A DNA stretch of 64,000 nt, taken from contig NC_014136.1 of NCBI RefSeq assembly GCF_000092505.1, positions 310,001 to 374,000 on the forward strand, in the 5' to 3' direction. This DNA comes from Leuconostoc kimchii IMSNU 11154 (GTDB lineage Bacteria > Bacillota > Bacilli > Lactobacillales > Lactobacillaceae). Positions 20,321 through 29,034 of the stretch are shown piece after piece. Positions within the stretch are counted from its first letter, which is position 1. The number at the start of each line of letters is the position of its first letter. The position numbers and the translations under genes were made by a program. The notes beneath the pieces were generated by a model. That model was not told where the DNA came from. It did not search any database and saw only the letters and a program-made list of their open reading frames with translations.

Positions 20321-20461
20321 TTCAATTCCCCGCTTTCAATTATTTGTTTAATAACAAAATTATAATACCACATTTTTCAGAAAGTATCAATTTAACTATT
20401 ACTTTATGCACCCAATACTGGTATGTGACTCTGATATTCTAATAGGAAAGGTGAATTTAAC

Positions 20462-20773
20462 ATGCAGACAGACTTTTTCGGGGAAAAACTTAAAGCAGTA
20501 AGAAAATCTAAAAATCTGACACAATTAGAATTATCAAAACGTTTAGAGGTAAGCAAAGGCACTATTTCAGCCTATGAACAAGGCCTATCATATCCGTCAC
20601 TTGAAACACTAGTTAAAATTTGTGAAATTTTAAATACTTCTTCTGATTACCTACTAAGCCTATCGGATAATTTAACGTTTAAAATGGGTGGATTAACGAG
20701 TGAACAGATGAATAGTGTTTTGCAATTTATTGCCACAATCGAACGGGCTAACAGAATACTTGAGGAAAATTAG
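20462..20773 (+). CDS. XRE-family transcriptional regulator
   Basis: 103 residues. N-terminal HTH (~7-62) with KNLTQLELSKRLEVSKGTIS and LETLVKICEILNTSSDYLL, then a short helical tail. Ribosome binding site AGGAAAGG about 10 bases upstream. It is chromosomal, in the opposite direction to its neighbours, and converges with guaA in the pre-integration chromosome. Confidence 0.85.
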   Translation: MQTDFFGEKLKAVRKSKNLTQLELSKRLEVSKGTISAYEQGLSYPSLETLVKICEILNTSSDYLLSLSDNLTFKMGGLTSEQMNSVLQFIATIERANRILEEN

Positions 20774-20821
20774 TAACTAAAAAACTTTAAAATGATACCA
20801 AATAATTAACTTATATCACAA

Positions 20822-20860
20822 AAAAAGATTACGATAATATCACATTATCGTAATCTTTTT
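20822..20860. terminator. bidirectional terminator, original guaA/XRE terminator
   Basis: Perfect 17 bp stem (20822-20838 with 20844-20860) that begins with A and ends with T runs, so it works both ways. It serves the XRE gene from the left and, before phage insertion, would have served guaA from the right. Confidence 0.85.
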
Positions 20861-20920
20861 TGATAGAAGCACATCAAATATGGCCTAAAAGAAAAGCACT
20901 ATCTGTACATTATTTAAATT

Positions 20921-20935
20921 TTATTCCCATTCAAC
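20921..20935. repeat. attachment core, chromosome-distal junction
   Basis: TTATTCCCATTCAAC, identical to the last bases of guaA at 61685-61699. Left of it begins the sequence that originally followed guaA, including the shared terminator. Confidence 0.88.
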
Positions 20936-21028
20936 TAAAATACCGATATTGTTTCGTTCTATGTCTTGTGCAAGCATTGAATTTACTGGTTTTATAGCTA
21001 TTAGATACCACTGGATATTAATAGTAAG

Positions 21029-21046
21029 TCCCCAGAACGTCCCCAA
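21029..21046 (+). promoter_or_regulatory. probable integrase arm-type sites, left end
   Basis: Two direct copies of GTCCCCA (21029-21035, 21040-21046), 11 bp apart. The same heptamer occurs twice near the other end (61632-61648), in the same orientation. This placement inside both ends fits arm-type integrase sites. Confidence 0.6.
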
Positions 21047-21134
21047 TTTATAGGTATCTTTTATATGCAAAATAACTAGCAACTTGTAAGTGTTTTTTAA
21101 TTCAATCTCGTATCATTAGTTGAAAGGAAATAAT

Positions 21135-21314
21135 ATGAACAACGAAAAAACAATACGAGCCATCTTAAGAATCATGCCACCCACGACAATTCATAAACGG
21201 ACCGGCATTGATATTTACTTGATTGATGCGCACCAGAAATACAATGAGCCACTTGACTTAAACAACGAGCAACAACGTGCATTAAATGACTGGGCTAGTG
21301 AAATACTTGAATAG
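21135..21314 (+). CDS. small phage protein next to attachment site
   Basis: 59 residues, starting at the ATG at 21135 after GAAAGGAAAT. Mostly helical and polar, no recognised domain. It stands alone in plus direction between the attachment site and the DUF3800 gene, so it is probably expressed from the lysogen. Confidence 0.55.
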   Translation: MNNEKTIRAILRIMPPTTIHKRTGIDIYLIDAHQKYNEPLDLNNEQQRALNDWASEILE

Positions 21315-21327
21315 AACGCAAATAAAA

Positions 21328-21362
21328 ACACCTGCGAGGATTTTTCCGAGTAGGCGTTTCTT
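21328..21362 (+). terminator. possible terminator after the small gene
   Basis: Imperfect stem ACACCTGCGAGGA / TCCGAGTAGGCGT around a T loop, then TTTCTTT. Several mismatches, so weak. Confidence 0.35.
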
Positions 21363-21493
21363 TAATATGTACGGGTATTGCAATACACCGGCTTGTGCAC
21401 AACAGCTGAGATATAAACATATTAATCCCGACATGTATTGGCTAATGTACCCTTATGTCATTATAATAACAAATTTATTTAAATCACGCAATA

Positions 21494-22153
21494 CTATTTT
21501 CCAAATTCTTTATAGGGAAAATGTTGTCTTGTGCCAATTCTTGGACGTATTTTATCAAGAAAAGGCTCATAATTGTATTCGAACTTACATTGAATGGCGT
21601 GTGCAATGAAATCAGCAACCTGAATTCCCTCGAATTTATGTGATTTAACAGATTTAACCTCGATCCCTAATGTGTATTTTTTCATTTCAAACCAAGCTAA
21701 GTGTTTTATATATTCATCAATGTTAAATCCGTTTTTCACGGCTTGATTTCTTTCATCGATATAAAATTCTAACCTATCACCATCGCCTAAGTGTTTTATA
21801 ACTGGTTTAACTATGTATGAGACCAAATAATTATACAAAATATTCTGATTTTCAAGTAACTTGCTGTCAATTTTGGTTAAGTCAACGGTTATATAACGAA
21901 CAACAAAATAAGAATTTACTATTTTACGAATAACGTATTCTCTAATTACTATGTCACTATTTGCTGCCTTTACTTCGCCAAGACTTGTAGCAATGCTTGG
22001 AAAATTTCGTTTTACTTGACCAGTAATTCTTCTCATATTTCTAATTAATTTTTGATGGTTGGATTCACTTACTTCAATGGCCGCAATTGTGAAATAGCGC
22101 CCATCACTCCCAAAATTGCCTGATTCATCAATATATACAAATTTTTTCGACAT
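21494..22153 (-). CDS. DUF3800 protein, prophage accessory gene
   Basis: 219 residues. The N-terminal FVYIDESGNFG, the central YIDERNQ and the C-terminal IQVADFIAHAI are the three acidic motifs of DUF3800, a family with an RNase H-like fold found in phages and in defence neighbourhoods; its activity is unknown. I start at ATG 22153; a GTG at 22165 is also possible. It lies beyond the late terminator with its own promoter, at the very end of the prophage, the usual site of lysogenic conversion genes. Confidence 0.82.
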   Translation of the reverse strand: MSKKFVYIDESGNFGSDGRYFTIAAIEVSESNHQKLIRNMRRITGQVKRNFPSIATSLGEVKAANSDIVIREYVIRKIVNSYFVVRYITVDLTKIDSKLLENQNILYNYLVSYIVKPVIKHLGDGDRLEFYIDERNQAVKNGFNIDEYIKHLAWFEMKKYTLGIEVKSVKSHKFEGIQVADFIAHAIQCKFEYNYEPFLDKIRPRIGTRQHFPYKEFGK

Positions 22154-22180
22154 TTTTATTTTCACTTTATTTTTTTAATC

Positions 22181-22189
22181 ATTATATCA
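22181..22189 (-). promoter_or_regulatory. extended -10 promoter of the DUF3800 gene
   Basis: TGATATAAT on the minus strand (TATAAT at 22181-22186), with no good -35. It overlaps the end of the late operon terminator and precedes the gene by about 25 bases. Confidence 0.5.
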
Positions 22190-22290
22190 CAAAAAAACAC
22201 CCAACCAGATTATGAAGTGAACCCAATAACTTGGACAGAATAAAAATCTGTTCAGAAAGTTATTGGGTTCACATCAATTATCCAGTTGGG
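22190..22290 (-). terminator. late operon terminator, loop enlarged by an inserted palindrome
   Basis: Outer arms CCCAACTGGATAAT / ATAATCTGGTTGGG (22277-22290 with 22200-22213) are followed on the minus strand by TGTTTTTTTG. Between the arms lies a second, longer palindrome (22217-22272). It ends transcription after the holin gene. Confidence 0.7.
22217..22272. repeat. 56 bp palindromic element resembling two IS ends
   Basis: Perfect 16 bp arms GTGAACCCAATAACTT (22217-22232, complement 22257-22272) enclose GGACAGA and TCTGTTC. TGAACCC...GGACA looks like IS3-family terminal repeats, here end to end without a transposase. No target duplication is visible. Confidence 0.5.
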
Positions 22291-22301
22291 CATTTTTGTG
22301 G

Positions 22302-22607
22302 TTATTCAGTTTTCTTTTCTTCGGACTTTCCAAATCCATTACTAAATCCATCAATGATTGAAGTAATAGATTTAGTGGCTGTCTCATTTAATCCGGTTGA
22401 TGCGAACCCAGCCCATACGCCAAGTACAACATCTTGAACTAGCTTGGTATCTTTGGTGTATAGCGATAGCGCTACCGCTACCAAAGCGCCAATGATGACC
22501 GCTACGAGTGGCAATAAATGATTGTTTATTTTGGTAGGCTTTAAAACTTGAACCACCAACCAAGTGATGATTAGAATTGCAATGTTTGAATCAATATTAA
22601 ATGTCAT
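22302..22607 (-). CDS. phage holin
   Basis: 101 residues. Two or three membrane segments (~9-25, ~32-50, possibly ~60-75) and a charged C-terminal tail ending KSEEKKTE, as in Gram-positive phage holins. It lies directly after the endolysin, reversed from the more common holin-first order. Holins open the membrane at the time of lysis. Confidence 0.82.
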   Translation of the reverse strand: MTFNIDSNIAILIITWLVVQVLKPTKINNHLLPLVAVIIGALVAVALSLYTKDTKLVQDVVLGVWAGFASTGLNETATKSITSIIDGFSNGFGKSEEKKTE

Positions 22608-22619
22608 TATTTCCCCTTA

Positions 22620-23711
22620 TTATTTGATTATTGCGAAACTCTTCATCATCCAAACAGGTTCACCGCCAATTTGAACTTGAACTGCTGTAGCTGTTTGACT
22701 TAGCACTTTGTACTTACCAGCCAAAGTGAAGTACTCCATTTGACCATTATTACCCTTAATTGTTTGGTTGCTCAATTTGTGGCCATAACGGTCAGTCAAC
22801 GTAAAGGCGCTGATTGGCATGTAGTTGTTGTAATCGATGACTGGAATGCCCATGTCGTTGTTCACGCCGTAAATCTTGTTATTCCAAGTTGTCCAGTAAT
22901 CAGCCACATACACGCCACTGAATGTTGCATATTGTGTCTTAGCTGGTTTAGTTGGTATCGTTGTTGATTGCGCAGGCTTAGCAGCTACTTGTTCAGCAGG
23001 TTTAGCATTATCAAGGCTGCCGTTGACCATAACATTACCATCAACACCATAGTGGTTATCTGCATACTGCCAAATCTTCACGTTTGAATAATTTGGGAAG
23101 TATTGCATAGGTGGTGTTGCTTGGTGTGCTGTAGTCAAATACCACGCTAACCACAAAGCATTAGGGTAACGTGCGTTGATACGGCTCAAATCGACATATG
23201 AGTTCACGTATGACGTGTAGCTGTAGAACATAGGCTTGTAACCCGCGGCGTAAATGGCATCCATGAATGTCAAAATAGCTGTAGTATTGTTAGCCTTGTT
23301 GTAGCCTGCGCCTGCCTCGTAGTCTAAGGCAATATATGACCCTTTAGCTAGTCCTGCATTCCGCGCGTCTTGAATGGCTAATTGCGCGTGATAAGCGGCT
23401 TCACTGACTGAATCACCAAATTCACCCCAGAAATAGCCTGCGGTTTGCATGCCTGCTCGATCAGCGTTTTGGATCTGATTATAGGCTTTAGGGTTAGCAT
23501 AATGCGCACCCTCACCGCCGCCACGTCCGCCCAACTTAACAATGGTAAATTGATCGCCAACTTGTTTAAATGAGCTGAAATACTGTTGTGAGTCTCCCTG
23601 GTAACTAGCGACATCAATGCCGTTCGTATTGGCTGATGCACCTGTTGCAACGGCAACAAAAAAAGCAACTGCTCCGAATAAGGCAACCGCTGTGCGTTTT
23701 AGTTTATTCAT
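22620..23711 (-). CDS. endolysin, GH25 muramidase with signal peptide
   Basis: Cleaves peptidoglycan glycan chains. Residues 1-28 are a clear Sec signal (MNKLKRTAVALFGAVAFFVA, cleavage after GASA). The GH25 domain follows (~32-215): GIDVASYQG, YIALDYEAG with the catalytic Asp/Glu, and WQYADNHYGVDGN. A linker rich in Pro/Lys/Ala leads to a C-terminal ~100-residue part with ADYWTTWNNKIYGVNNDMG, probably cell-wall binding. 363 residues. Signal-bearing lysins are known from Oenococcus phage fOg44; export by Sec would separate lysin transport from the holin. Confidence 0.92.
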   Translation of the reverse strand: MNKLKRTAVALFGAVAFFVAVATGASANTNGIDVASYQGDSQQYFSSFKQVGDQFTIVKLGGRGGGEGAHYANPKAYNQIQNADRAGMQTAGYFWGEFGDSVSEAAYHAQLAIQDARNAGLAKGSYIALDYEAGAGYNKANNTTAILTFMDAIYAAGYKPMFYSYTSYVNSYVDLSRINARYPNALWLAWYLTTAHQATPPMQYFPNYSNVKIWQYADNHYGVDGNVMVNGSLDNAKPAEQVAAKPAQSTTIPTKPAKTQYATFSGVYVADYWTTWNNKIYGVNNDMGIPVIDYNNYMPISAFTLTDRYGHKLSNQTIKGNNGQMEYFTLAGKYKVLSQTATAVQVQIGGEPVWMMKSFAIIK

Positions 23712-23736
23712 TTTTTCTCCTCAAAAAAAAAGACAA

Positions 23737-24036
23737 CTAAGCTGTCTTCATTAGTTCATCAATTTTTCTGGTCAATTTCTCGACTTGCTCGCGCAAAGCC
23801 TTATTTTCCAGTGTCAAATTACCGTTATCATTGCGTAAATCTTCAATTTCGCCGCTTAAATTAGAAACCTGATTTGACAGCTCTTTAACCAATGCGCCTT
23901 GCGTCGCGAACATTTCACTAACCGTGTCATCGTGATTTTTAACAGTATCTTCTTTTTTGCCACGCCACGCAAAGAAACCAGTGGCAATGGTGCCAATAAC
24001 TGCTAGTGTTGGGGCTAAATACTCAATACCGATCAC
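23737..24036 (-). CDS. membrane-anchored coiled-coil protein (XhlA-like position)
   Basis: 99 residues: one N-terminal membrane segment (~7-24), then a long coiled coil (~40-95) with heptads such as LSNQVSNLSGEIEDL. The position before the lysin matches hemolysin XhlA-type proteins, although there the membrane segment is C-terminal. Overlaps the previous gene by 14 bases. Confidence 0.65.
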   Translation of the reverse strand: MIGIEYLAPTLAVIGTIATGFFAWRGKKEDTVKNHDDTVSEMFATQGALVKELSNQVSNLSGEIEDLRNDNGNLTLENKALREQVEKLTRKIDELMKTA

Positions 24037-24424
24037 CGCCTTTCAATTTGTACCGCGGTTCCTCCCAAGCACTCAGGAACACATTAATCGTGATGACAAT
24101 AAATATGAATGGTGCAATGGTCACATTACCAGTGACGACAATATTCATGATGTAACTACCTGCTAGTAACGCCCACATGCCCCCCGATAACGCTATCAGC
24201 ACCAAACGTATGCGATACCAATAAAAGTCCCACAATGAGTTAACTAGCAAGGTAAAGCCAATCAAGACGTAAATAAGTCCCAATATCGGGTTATCCAACA
24301 AACCTAGCGCCCACGGTAAACGACCGTCTAATTGCTGATAATGCAGCATGATAATAGCCCCAATGATGATTTCTTCAACCGCTACCGTGACCCAGTTTCT
24401 ATTTTTCCAAAAATGTTTTTTCAT
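24023..24424 (-). CDS. phage membrane protein, lysis region
   Basis: 133 residues with about four hydrophobic segments (~12-28, ~43-62, ~72-92, ~98-118) and a basic N-terminus MKKHFWKNRNW. Unknown family; the place between baseplate and lysin suggests a lysis or superinfection role, or a second holin. Confidence 0.6.
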   Translation of the reverse strand: MKKHFWKNRNWVTVAVEEIIIGAIIMLHYQQLDGRLPWALGLLDNPILGLIYVLIGFTLLVNSLWDFYWYRIRLVLIALSGGMWALLAGSYIMNIVVTGNVTIAPFIFIVITINVFLSAWEEPRYKLKGGDRY

Positions 24425-24433
24425 TTAATACAC

Positions 24434-26884
24434 CTAAATCGTCTGTTTGATAGCAGCATACATCACGTCCGCCATCTTCTTGTAACCTATTTCAGAGGGG
24501 TGGAAGTGGTCTATTCCAATATAGTCCACTCTCTCTGGCTGGTATTCATTAGCTGGTATTTGCTGATATTGCATATCCCAAAGGGTATCGATATTCAAAT
24601 AATATGGCGCAATATAAATACGCTCATCAGTGCGATTGTCGAAATCTTGAATTGTTTGATTGAGCAATGCTGCAATGTTATCTCTACGGGCATCATTTCG
24701 GAAATTGCCAAATGATGAGTAGATGTGTGTTAAACCAATAACAATCACCGTATCTGGTTTAACAGCCCTGATTTGACTAATGAAAAAGTTGTAGTGGTCT
24801 GTTTGAGACAACGACGTACCATTAGTAACATACCGGTTGGGATCGTTTAATCCAAAATTAATGACGACAATATCAGGCGCTGCCATGTTATTCTGTGTCA
24901 AGTACCAAGCCCAATCAAATTCCTTCTTTTCTGGATTGTAGAATGAGTTCGTATTGCCTGTATCATCGGTTTTGTCAACATAGTGCAACGCACCAGCACC
25001 CCATCCACTTCGTGCTTCGTGACTAACGCCATCTTTTACCCGTGTGCCAACTAAGGTAAATTTAGTGGCATCAGACGCCAAACGATCACGAATACTATCC
25101 AACAAATAAAGTGATTCAGATGTTGACTCACCAATAATCATGACTGACTTATTTCCGCCATTTTTAGTGGCATCAACACGCTGAACAGGGATATATTGAT
25201 AAGGGTCTTCATTCCTTGTCTTAACGCCTAATTGCGTGTCTGCTGCTTCAACCAATCCTATCTTTTGAGTACCAAGTGTTTTAGTTGCAATGACATTCTT
25301 ATCATCATAAACACTGCCTGATTTTAACAAATTAGTTAATACGACATTAGCAGTCTTGCCATTCATGACAGGATAAACAGATGGTAACATTAGCTCGTCT
25401 TGTGTCTCATTTGTAGCGTCTGCCCATTTAAGAACTTCTGAAACATTTTTAACACCGTAGAACACCGGTTTAAACGTAAAGATGTCACCACGCATTTGTG
25501 TAATTTGCATCTTAGCCATCTTTGGGTTGGCAATTAGTGCCTTCTTAAAATCAAACACAACATCAGTGCCATCTAAGTAGAGAAAATCTAGTGTCTTAGT
25601 ACCATCATTGTATTGTGTACCAAAATTGGCAATGACCTTCCCTGTATTGTCAAACAACATAATGAATTGACCACTGTCTAATACTGTCTGTTTGAATTTC
25701 ATCAAACCTTTGTCGGGCAAATTAGTTAATTCCATGGCAGCATAGACATCACTGTTACCAAAATTCAGCTCGCCTGTCGTGGTATTCCAAGAGATATTAC
25801 GTTGACGGTAGAGTGGCTTAATATCAACTGGCAAGTACTCATTTGAAAGCTCGGTCAGTGCCTTGTTAGTCACATTATTAGTGTCACTCAGCGCCATTAA
25901 ATCAGTTAAATATTGCTCCTTGCTTACTTTGACATATAGCTGAGACTGCTGAGTGTATGGCTGGGCAATATAGATGTATTTTTCAGTCAATTGATTGAAA
26001 ACATATTGCATATCAATTACTAATTCAGAGTCAGTAACTGTGTACCCTTGACGTGTGAATGATGACCCACCAGCATTTAATTCATCGACTGTTTTTTCAA
26101 ACACCAAAGTGTTGCCGTCTGCCAAGGTGGCTGCAATAAATTTAGCGTTGATGGGCAAGATTGGTAATCTCATCGTCCCTTGTGGCAATACTGGTATCTT
26201 AGTTACGAAAAAATTAGGCGAGGTAATATAAGCAATGTTCACGTTGCTAGTCGATATATAGCGATTAGCTAATACGGTCATTTGATTAGTCACATCTGTG
26301 CGCTTAGCTATTTTTCGTGAATCAACTACACCATCAGCTAAGCCAACCGCTTGATAAACACCACCATCAACCCATGAGCCATTTGACCACAAGTACTTGT
26401 GACCATTATCAGACGTGATAAATATACCTGCCTTACCACTTGGATAGGTACTCTTTAGCGCTGCCAAGTTAGCAAATACTTCAGGTGTTAGGCTAATTTG
26501 TGCTAACTTGGTGTCAATTTCACTGTCTTGGTGGTCTAAGCGGTTTTTAAGTGTGCTGTACCCATTACCTGCATTGTCCGAACGTGCCTCAATGACTTCT
26601 GATTTTGTTTCACGTCCTTCATTCAATGCTGTTTCAGCTGTTGCTTGGTCAGCGTCACCACGTGATTTCAAAGTCTTATAAGACTTTCCTGAACGGTCAA
26701 TCCGTGCTTGTGTCACTTCGTTTTGACTGGCTAATGGTACGCCACCCAACATGTCTAATATTTGCTTGTTGAGTGTGTCGCCTTGACCATCAACCGCGAC
26801 TTGTATTTTTTCAAAGTTATCGCCTAGTTGGGTTCTTAAGACCTGTCCTAGGTTCAAGTCAAGATTTGTTTCTAATTTTTCCAT
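24434..26884 (-). CDS. baseplate/receptor-binding protein with SGNH hydrolase domain
   Basis: 816 residues from the ATG at 26884 (AAGGAG 4 bases upstream). The N-terminal ~170 residues have SYKTLKSRGDADQ and GYSTLKNRLDHQDSEID, collar-type repeats of phage baseplate proteins. A beta-rich middle follows. The C-terminal ~230 residues are an SGNH/GDSL esterase: Ser block IIGESTSES (~585), GWGAGAL, NFGLNDPNR (~675) and DHFHPSEIGY (~795) with the Asp-His pair. It likely removes acyl groups from a cell-surface polysaccharide or teichoic acid during adsorption. Confidence 0.85.
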   Translation of the reverse strand: MEKLETNLDLNLGQVLRTQLGDNFEKIQVAVDGQGDTLNKQILDMLGGVPLASQNEVTQARIDRSGKSYKTLKSRGDADQATAETALNEGRETKSEVIEARSDNAGNGYSTLKNRLDHQDSEIDTKLAQISLTPEVFANLAALKSTYPSGKAGIFITSDNGHKYLWSNGSWVDGGVYQAVGLADGVVDSRKIAKRTDVTNQMTVLANRYISTSNVNIAYITSPNFFVTKIPVLPQGTMRLPILPINAKFIAATLADGNTLVFEKTVDELNAGGSSFTRQGYTVTDSELVIDMQYVFNQLTEKYIYIAQPYTQQSQLYVKVSKEQYLTDLMALSDTNNVTNKALTELSNEYLPVDIKPLYRQRNISWNTTTGELNFGNSDVYAAMELTNLPDKGLMKFKQTVLDSGQFIMLFDNTGKVIANFGTQYNDGTKTLDFLYLDGTDVVFDFKKALIANPKMAKMQITQMRGDIFTFKPVFYGVKNVSEVLKWADATNETQDELMLPSVYPVMNGKTANVVLTNLLKSGSVYDDKNVIATKTLGTQKIGLVEAADTQLGVKTRNEDPYQYIPVQRVDATKNGGNKSVMIIGESTSESLYLLDSIRDRLASDATKFTLVGTRVKDGVSHEARSGWGAGALHYVDKTDDTGNTNSFYNPEKKEFDWAWYLTQNNMAAPDIVVINFGLNDPNRYVTNGTSLSQTDHYNFFISQIRAVKPDTVIVIGLTHIYSSFGNFRNDARRDNIAALLNQTIQDFDNRTDERIYIAPYYLNIDTLWDMQYQQIPANEYQPERVDYIGIDHFHPSEIGYKKMADVMYAAIKQTI

Positions 26885-26892
26885 GTGTCTCC

Positions 26893-27879
26893 TTAAGCAA
26901 CAACCCATGTTGCTGATATTCTAATGGTGGTACCTACCGGCAATGTGCCACCAATAACATTTGTTTCACCGATTGACACGTCATCTAGCGTGACACCACC
27001 ATTAGTTTGAAATACTAAGTCGCCACGGACTTTTTGTTTACTACTAGGTGCGTTAGTGGCTATTGCAACACGATATTCTGCAAATGGCAAGCAGTCACTA
27101 GGAATGAGCGTTTCGGCATGATATGAGTTCAAATCAGTAATATCTATTGCAATTTTTAAATTGCCATATGCCGTCACGATCTTGCCTGAACGAACAAATA
27201 TGATTGAAGAACTGGCGTCGTAATAAGTTCCTAACCCATTAACTTTTGTTTGAACGCTTTTAACTTCTTGAAGTAGTGCCCCGCTTGGTGCTTTGATATT
27301 GCCACTGGAGTCACTCGTGATAACTCTGCGCCACGGACTCCATATGTTGTTCACGTCATAATATGAGCGTATGAACGTCCCTGCTGAGTCATTAGTCGTG
27401 TATTCAGTGACGATTTGAACAACACCCGCCGCACGATAAACTTGCATTGTCAAGGCATGTGTTGTCGGTGCATTTGTCATACTAACAACATCTTTATCTT
27501 TGTCTGAATAAAAAAATCCCTCTTGGGTGTAAGTGTCTAAATCACTACCTGCTGGTATTTTTTCTGATTTCAAGGCAAACTTAGCATTTTCATCAACTAA
27601 TATTTTGCCGTCAACTAATAAATGACCTGAATCGTCAAATGATAACTCGTGATTACCACTATTTAACGCTTCAAAAGTGACCTTGTCAAATTTAAAATCA
27701 CTGAAATCTGATTTGGTGAAGTGGAACCCATCGGGTAACGCAAGTGACCTTATTGATCCGTCTTTTGCATCTGGAATTATGGTAAGGCCATCGTCCGGGG
27801 ATACACTTATTTTAGGTAGAAAATTCTCATCTTCAAAAGACAATATTGGTCTAGTGTTCCAATTGTTCGACATTATCAT
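26893..27879 (-). CDS. tail fibre / baseplate protein with pyocin-knob-like region
   Basis: 328 residues, beta-rich. The middle part (~110-195) has LDTYTQEGFFYS and SYYDVNNIWSPWRRV, typical of the pyocin knob region of phage fibres. The C-terminus (TLPVGTTIRISATWVVA) is like trimeric fibre ends. It stands between the tail endopeptidase position and the SGNH protein and is probably part of host recognition. Confidence 0.72.
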   Translation of the reverse strand: MIMSNNWNTRPILSFEDENFLPKISVSPDDGLTIIPDAKDGSIRSLALPDGFHFTKSDFSDFKFDKVTFEALNSGNHELSFDDSGHLLVDGKILVDENAKFALKSEKIPAGSDLDTYTQEGFFYSDKDKDVVSMTNAPTTHALTMQVYRAAGVVQIVTEYTTNDSAGTFIRSYYDVNNIWSPWRRVITSDSSGNIKAPSGALLQEVKSVQTKVNGLGTYYDASSSIIFVRSGKIVTAYGNLKIAIDITDLNSYHAETLIPSDCLPFAEYRVAIATNAPSSKQKVRGDLVFQTNGGVTLDDVSIGETNVIGGTLPVGTTIRISATWVVA

Positions 27880-27894
27880 TCATCTCCTTTTTAC

Positions 27895-29034
27895 TTATAT
27901 AACATGTCCGCCGCCGCGATAGTCATACCATATGCCATCTGTAGTGATTACGTTGATCTTATCACTTGTATTTTTAACTGAAATTGCTAGATCCTTATTC
28001 AAATTTTTAGCTTGGTTAAGTGCATTACGATTACTGCGCTGGTAATCTAGCACTGTTTTAGCATTGCTATTTAAAGTTAGTGACGTTTTTTGGGTGTCAT
28101 CCAGTGGGTAATAACTGTAGGCTACAACCATTACGTTGGTCACAAATCCCGTATCTAATATTTCTAATCTTCTAATTTCACCTGGAACGGGTTCATCACT
28201 ATCTAAATAATCTAATGAAACAGAAATGGAGGGTTCAACAATAAATTTTTCTTTTGCAGCTTCATCTGCAGCCTGCACGTCATGAAAACGTTCATCTGAA
28301 AAATCTCCACCGTCCCATACACCGTATTTGGCTATGGAGTCGTCATCTTTAACAATATGGGGCTGAAACCATACCGAATTGTTATCTTTAGTTGCACTAA
28401 CTACTGTTAGCTGATTAACTAGAGATGTTGAATCGTAAGTCAATGACATATTGTCAGTGTTATATCCATATCCTAATCTGTTGCCAAGATTTTTAGAAAA
28501 TGATTGTTTAGAGTAAATCAAAATTTTCTTGTTATCTGGATAAATGATGGCGTCCGGCCATGTAGAAATAATTTGTGACAAGCCGTCAAACACGTTGTTG
28601 CCACCCAAATCAGTTATTTGTTGTTTTGAAAAATTTCCCTTGACCTCATATGTGTAACCAAATGTGTTCTTGTCCAAATAAAAAGCAAGCACATCATTAA
28701 CTGAATAAGTCAATGTGCCTGCCTTTTTATCGTGTTTGAAGATTTTACGGACATCTAAATAAATATGAGTGGCGGTTATGCCAATCGTATTGTAACCAGC
28801 TGAATAGTTGGGTATCATTTGTTTGATTGCAAACTGCTGGTCATGCCAAGTAATGATATTTTCAGGTATTAATAACGTGAAACCGGCTGAATTATCTGCA
28901 TAGGCAGTAAATGTCATTTGATAACTGCTGTTGTTTTCCCAACTGACATTAAACGATGAATTAATTAAGCTAGTAATCGGTTCTTTTAGGGTGCTGTCTC
29001 GATTGCTAACTGTTAACATATCGTATTTAATCAA
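27895..29034 (-). CDS. tail tip protein (Tal/prophage endopeptidase tail family)
   Basis: About 379 residues. Typical N-terminus LTVSNRDSTLKEPITSLINS and a gp27-like fold, as in tail-associated Tal proteins without an added lytic domain. The frame is open further upstream, but a TTG at 29034 that overlaps the Dit stop is the likeliest start; an ATG at 29019 is possible. No good ribosome binding site is seen, so coupling to Dit is assumed. Confidence 0.75.
   Translation of the reverse strand: MIKYDMLTVSNRDSTLKEPITSLINSSFNVSWENNSSYQMTFTAYADNSAGFTLLIPENIITWHDQQFAIKQMIPNYSAGYNTIGITATHIYLDVRKIFKHDKKAGTLTYSVNDVLAFYLDKNTFGYTYEVKGNFSKQQITDLGGNNVFDGLSQIISTWPDAIIYPDNKKILIYSKQSFSKNLGNRLGYGYNTDNMSLTYDSTSLVNQLTVVSATKDNNSVWFQPHIVKDDDSIAKYGVWDGGDFSDERFHDVQAADEAAKEKFIVEPSISVSLDYLDSDEPVPGEIRRLEILDTGFVTNVMVVAYSYYPLDDTQKTSLTLNSNAKTVLDYQRSNRNALNQAKNLNKDLAISVKNTSDKINVITTDGIWYDYRGGGHVI

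Noticed and set aside
21286-21609. Plus-strand open frame of 107 codons
   Set aside because: Overlaps the small gene and is antisense to the DUF3800 gene, without start signal; the peptide looks random.
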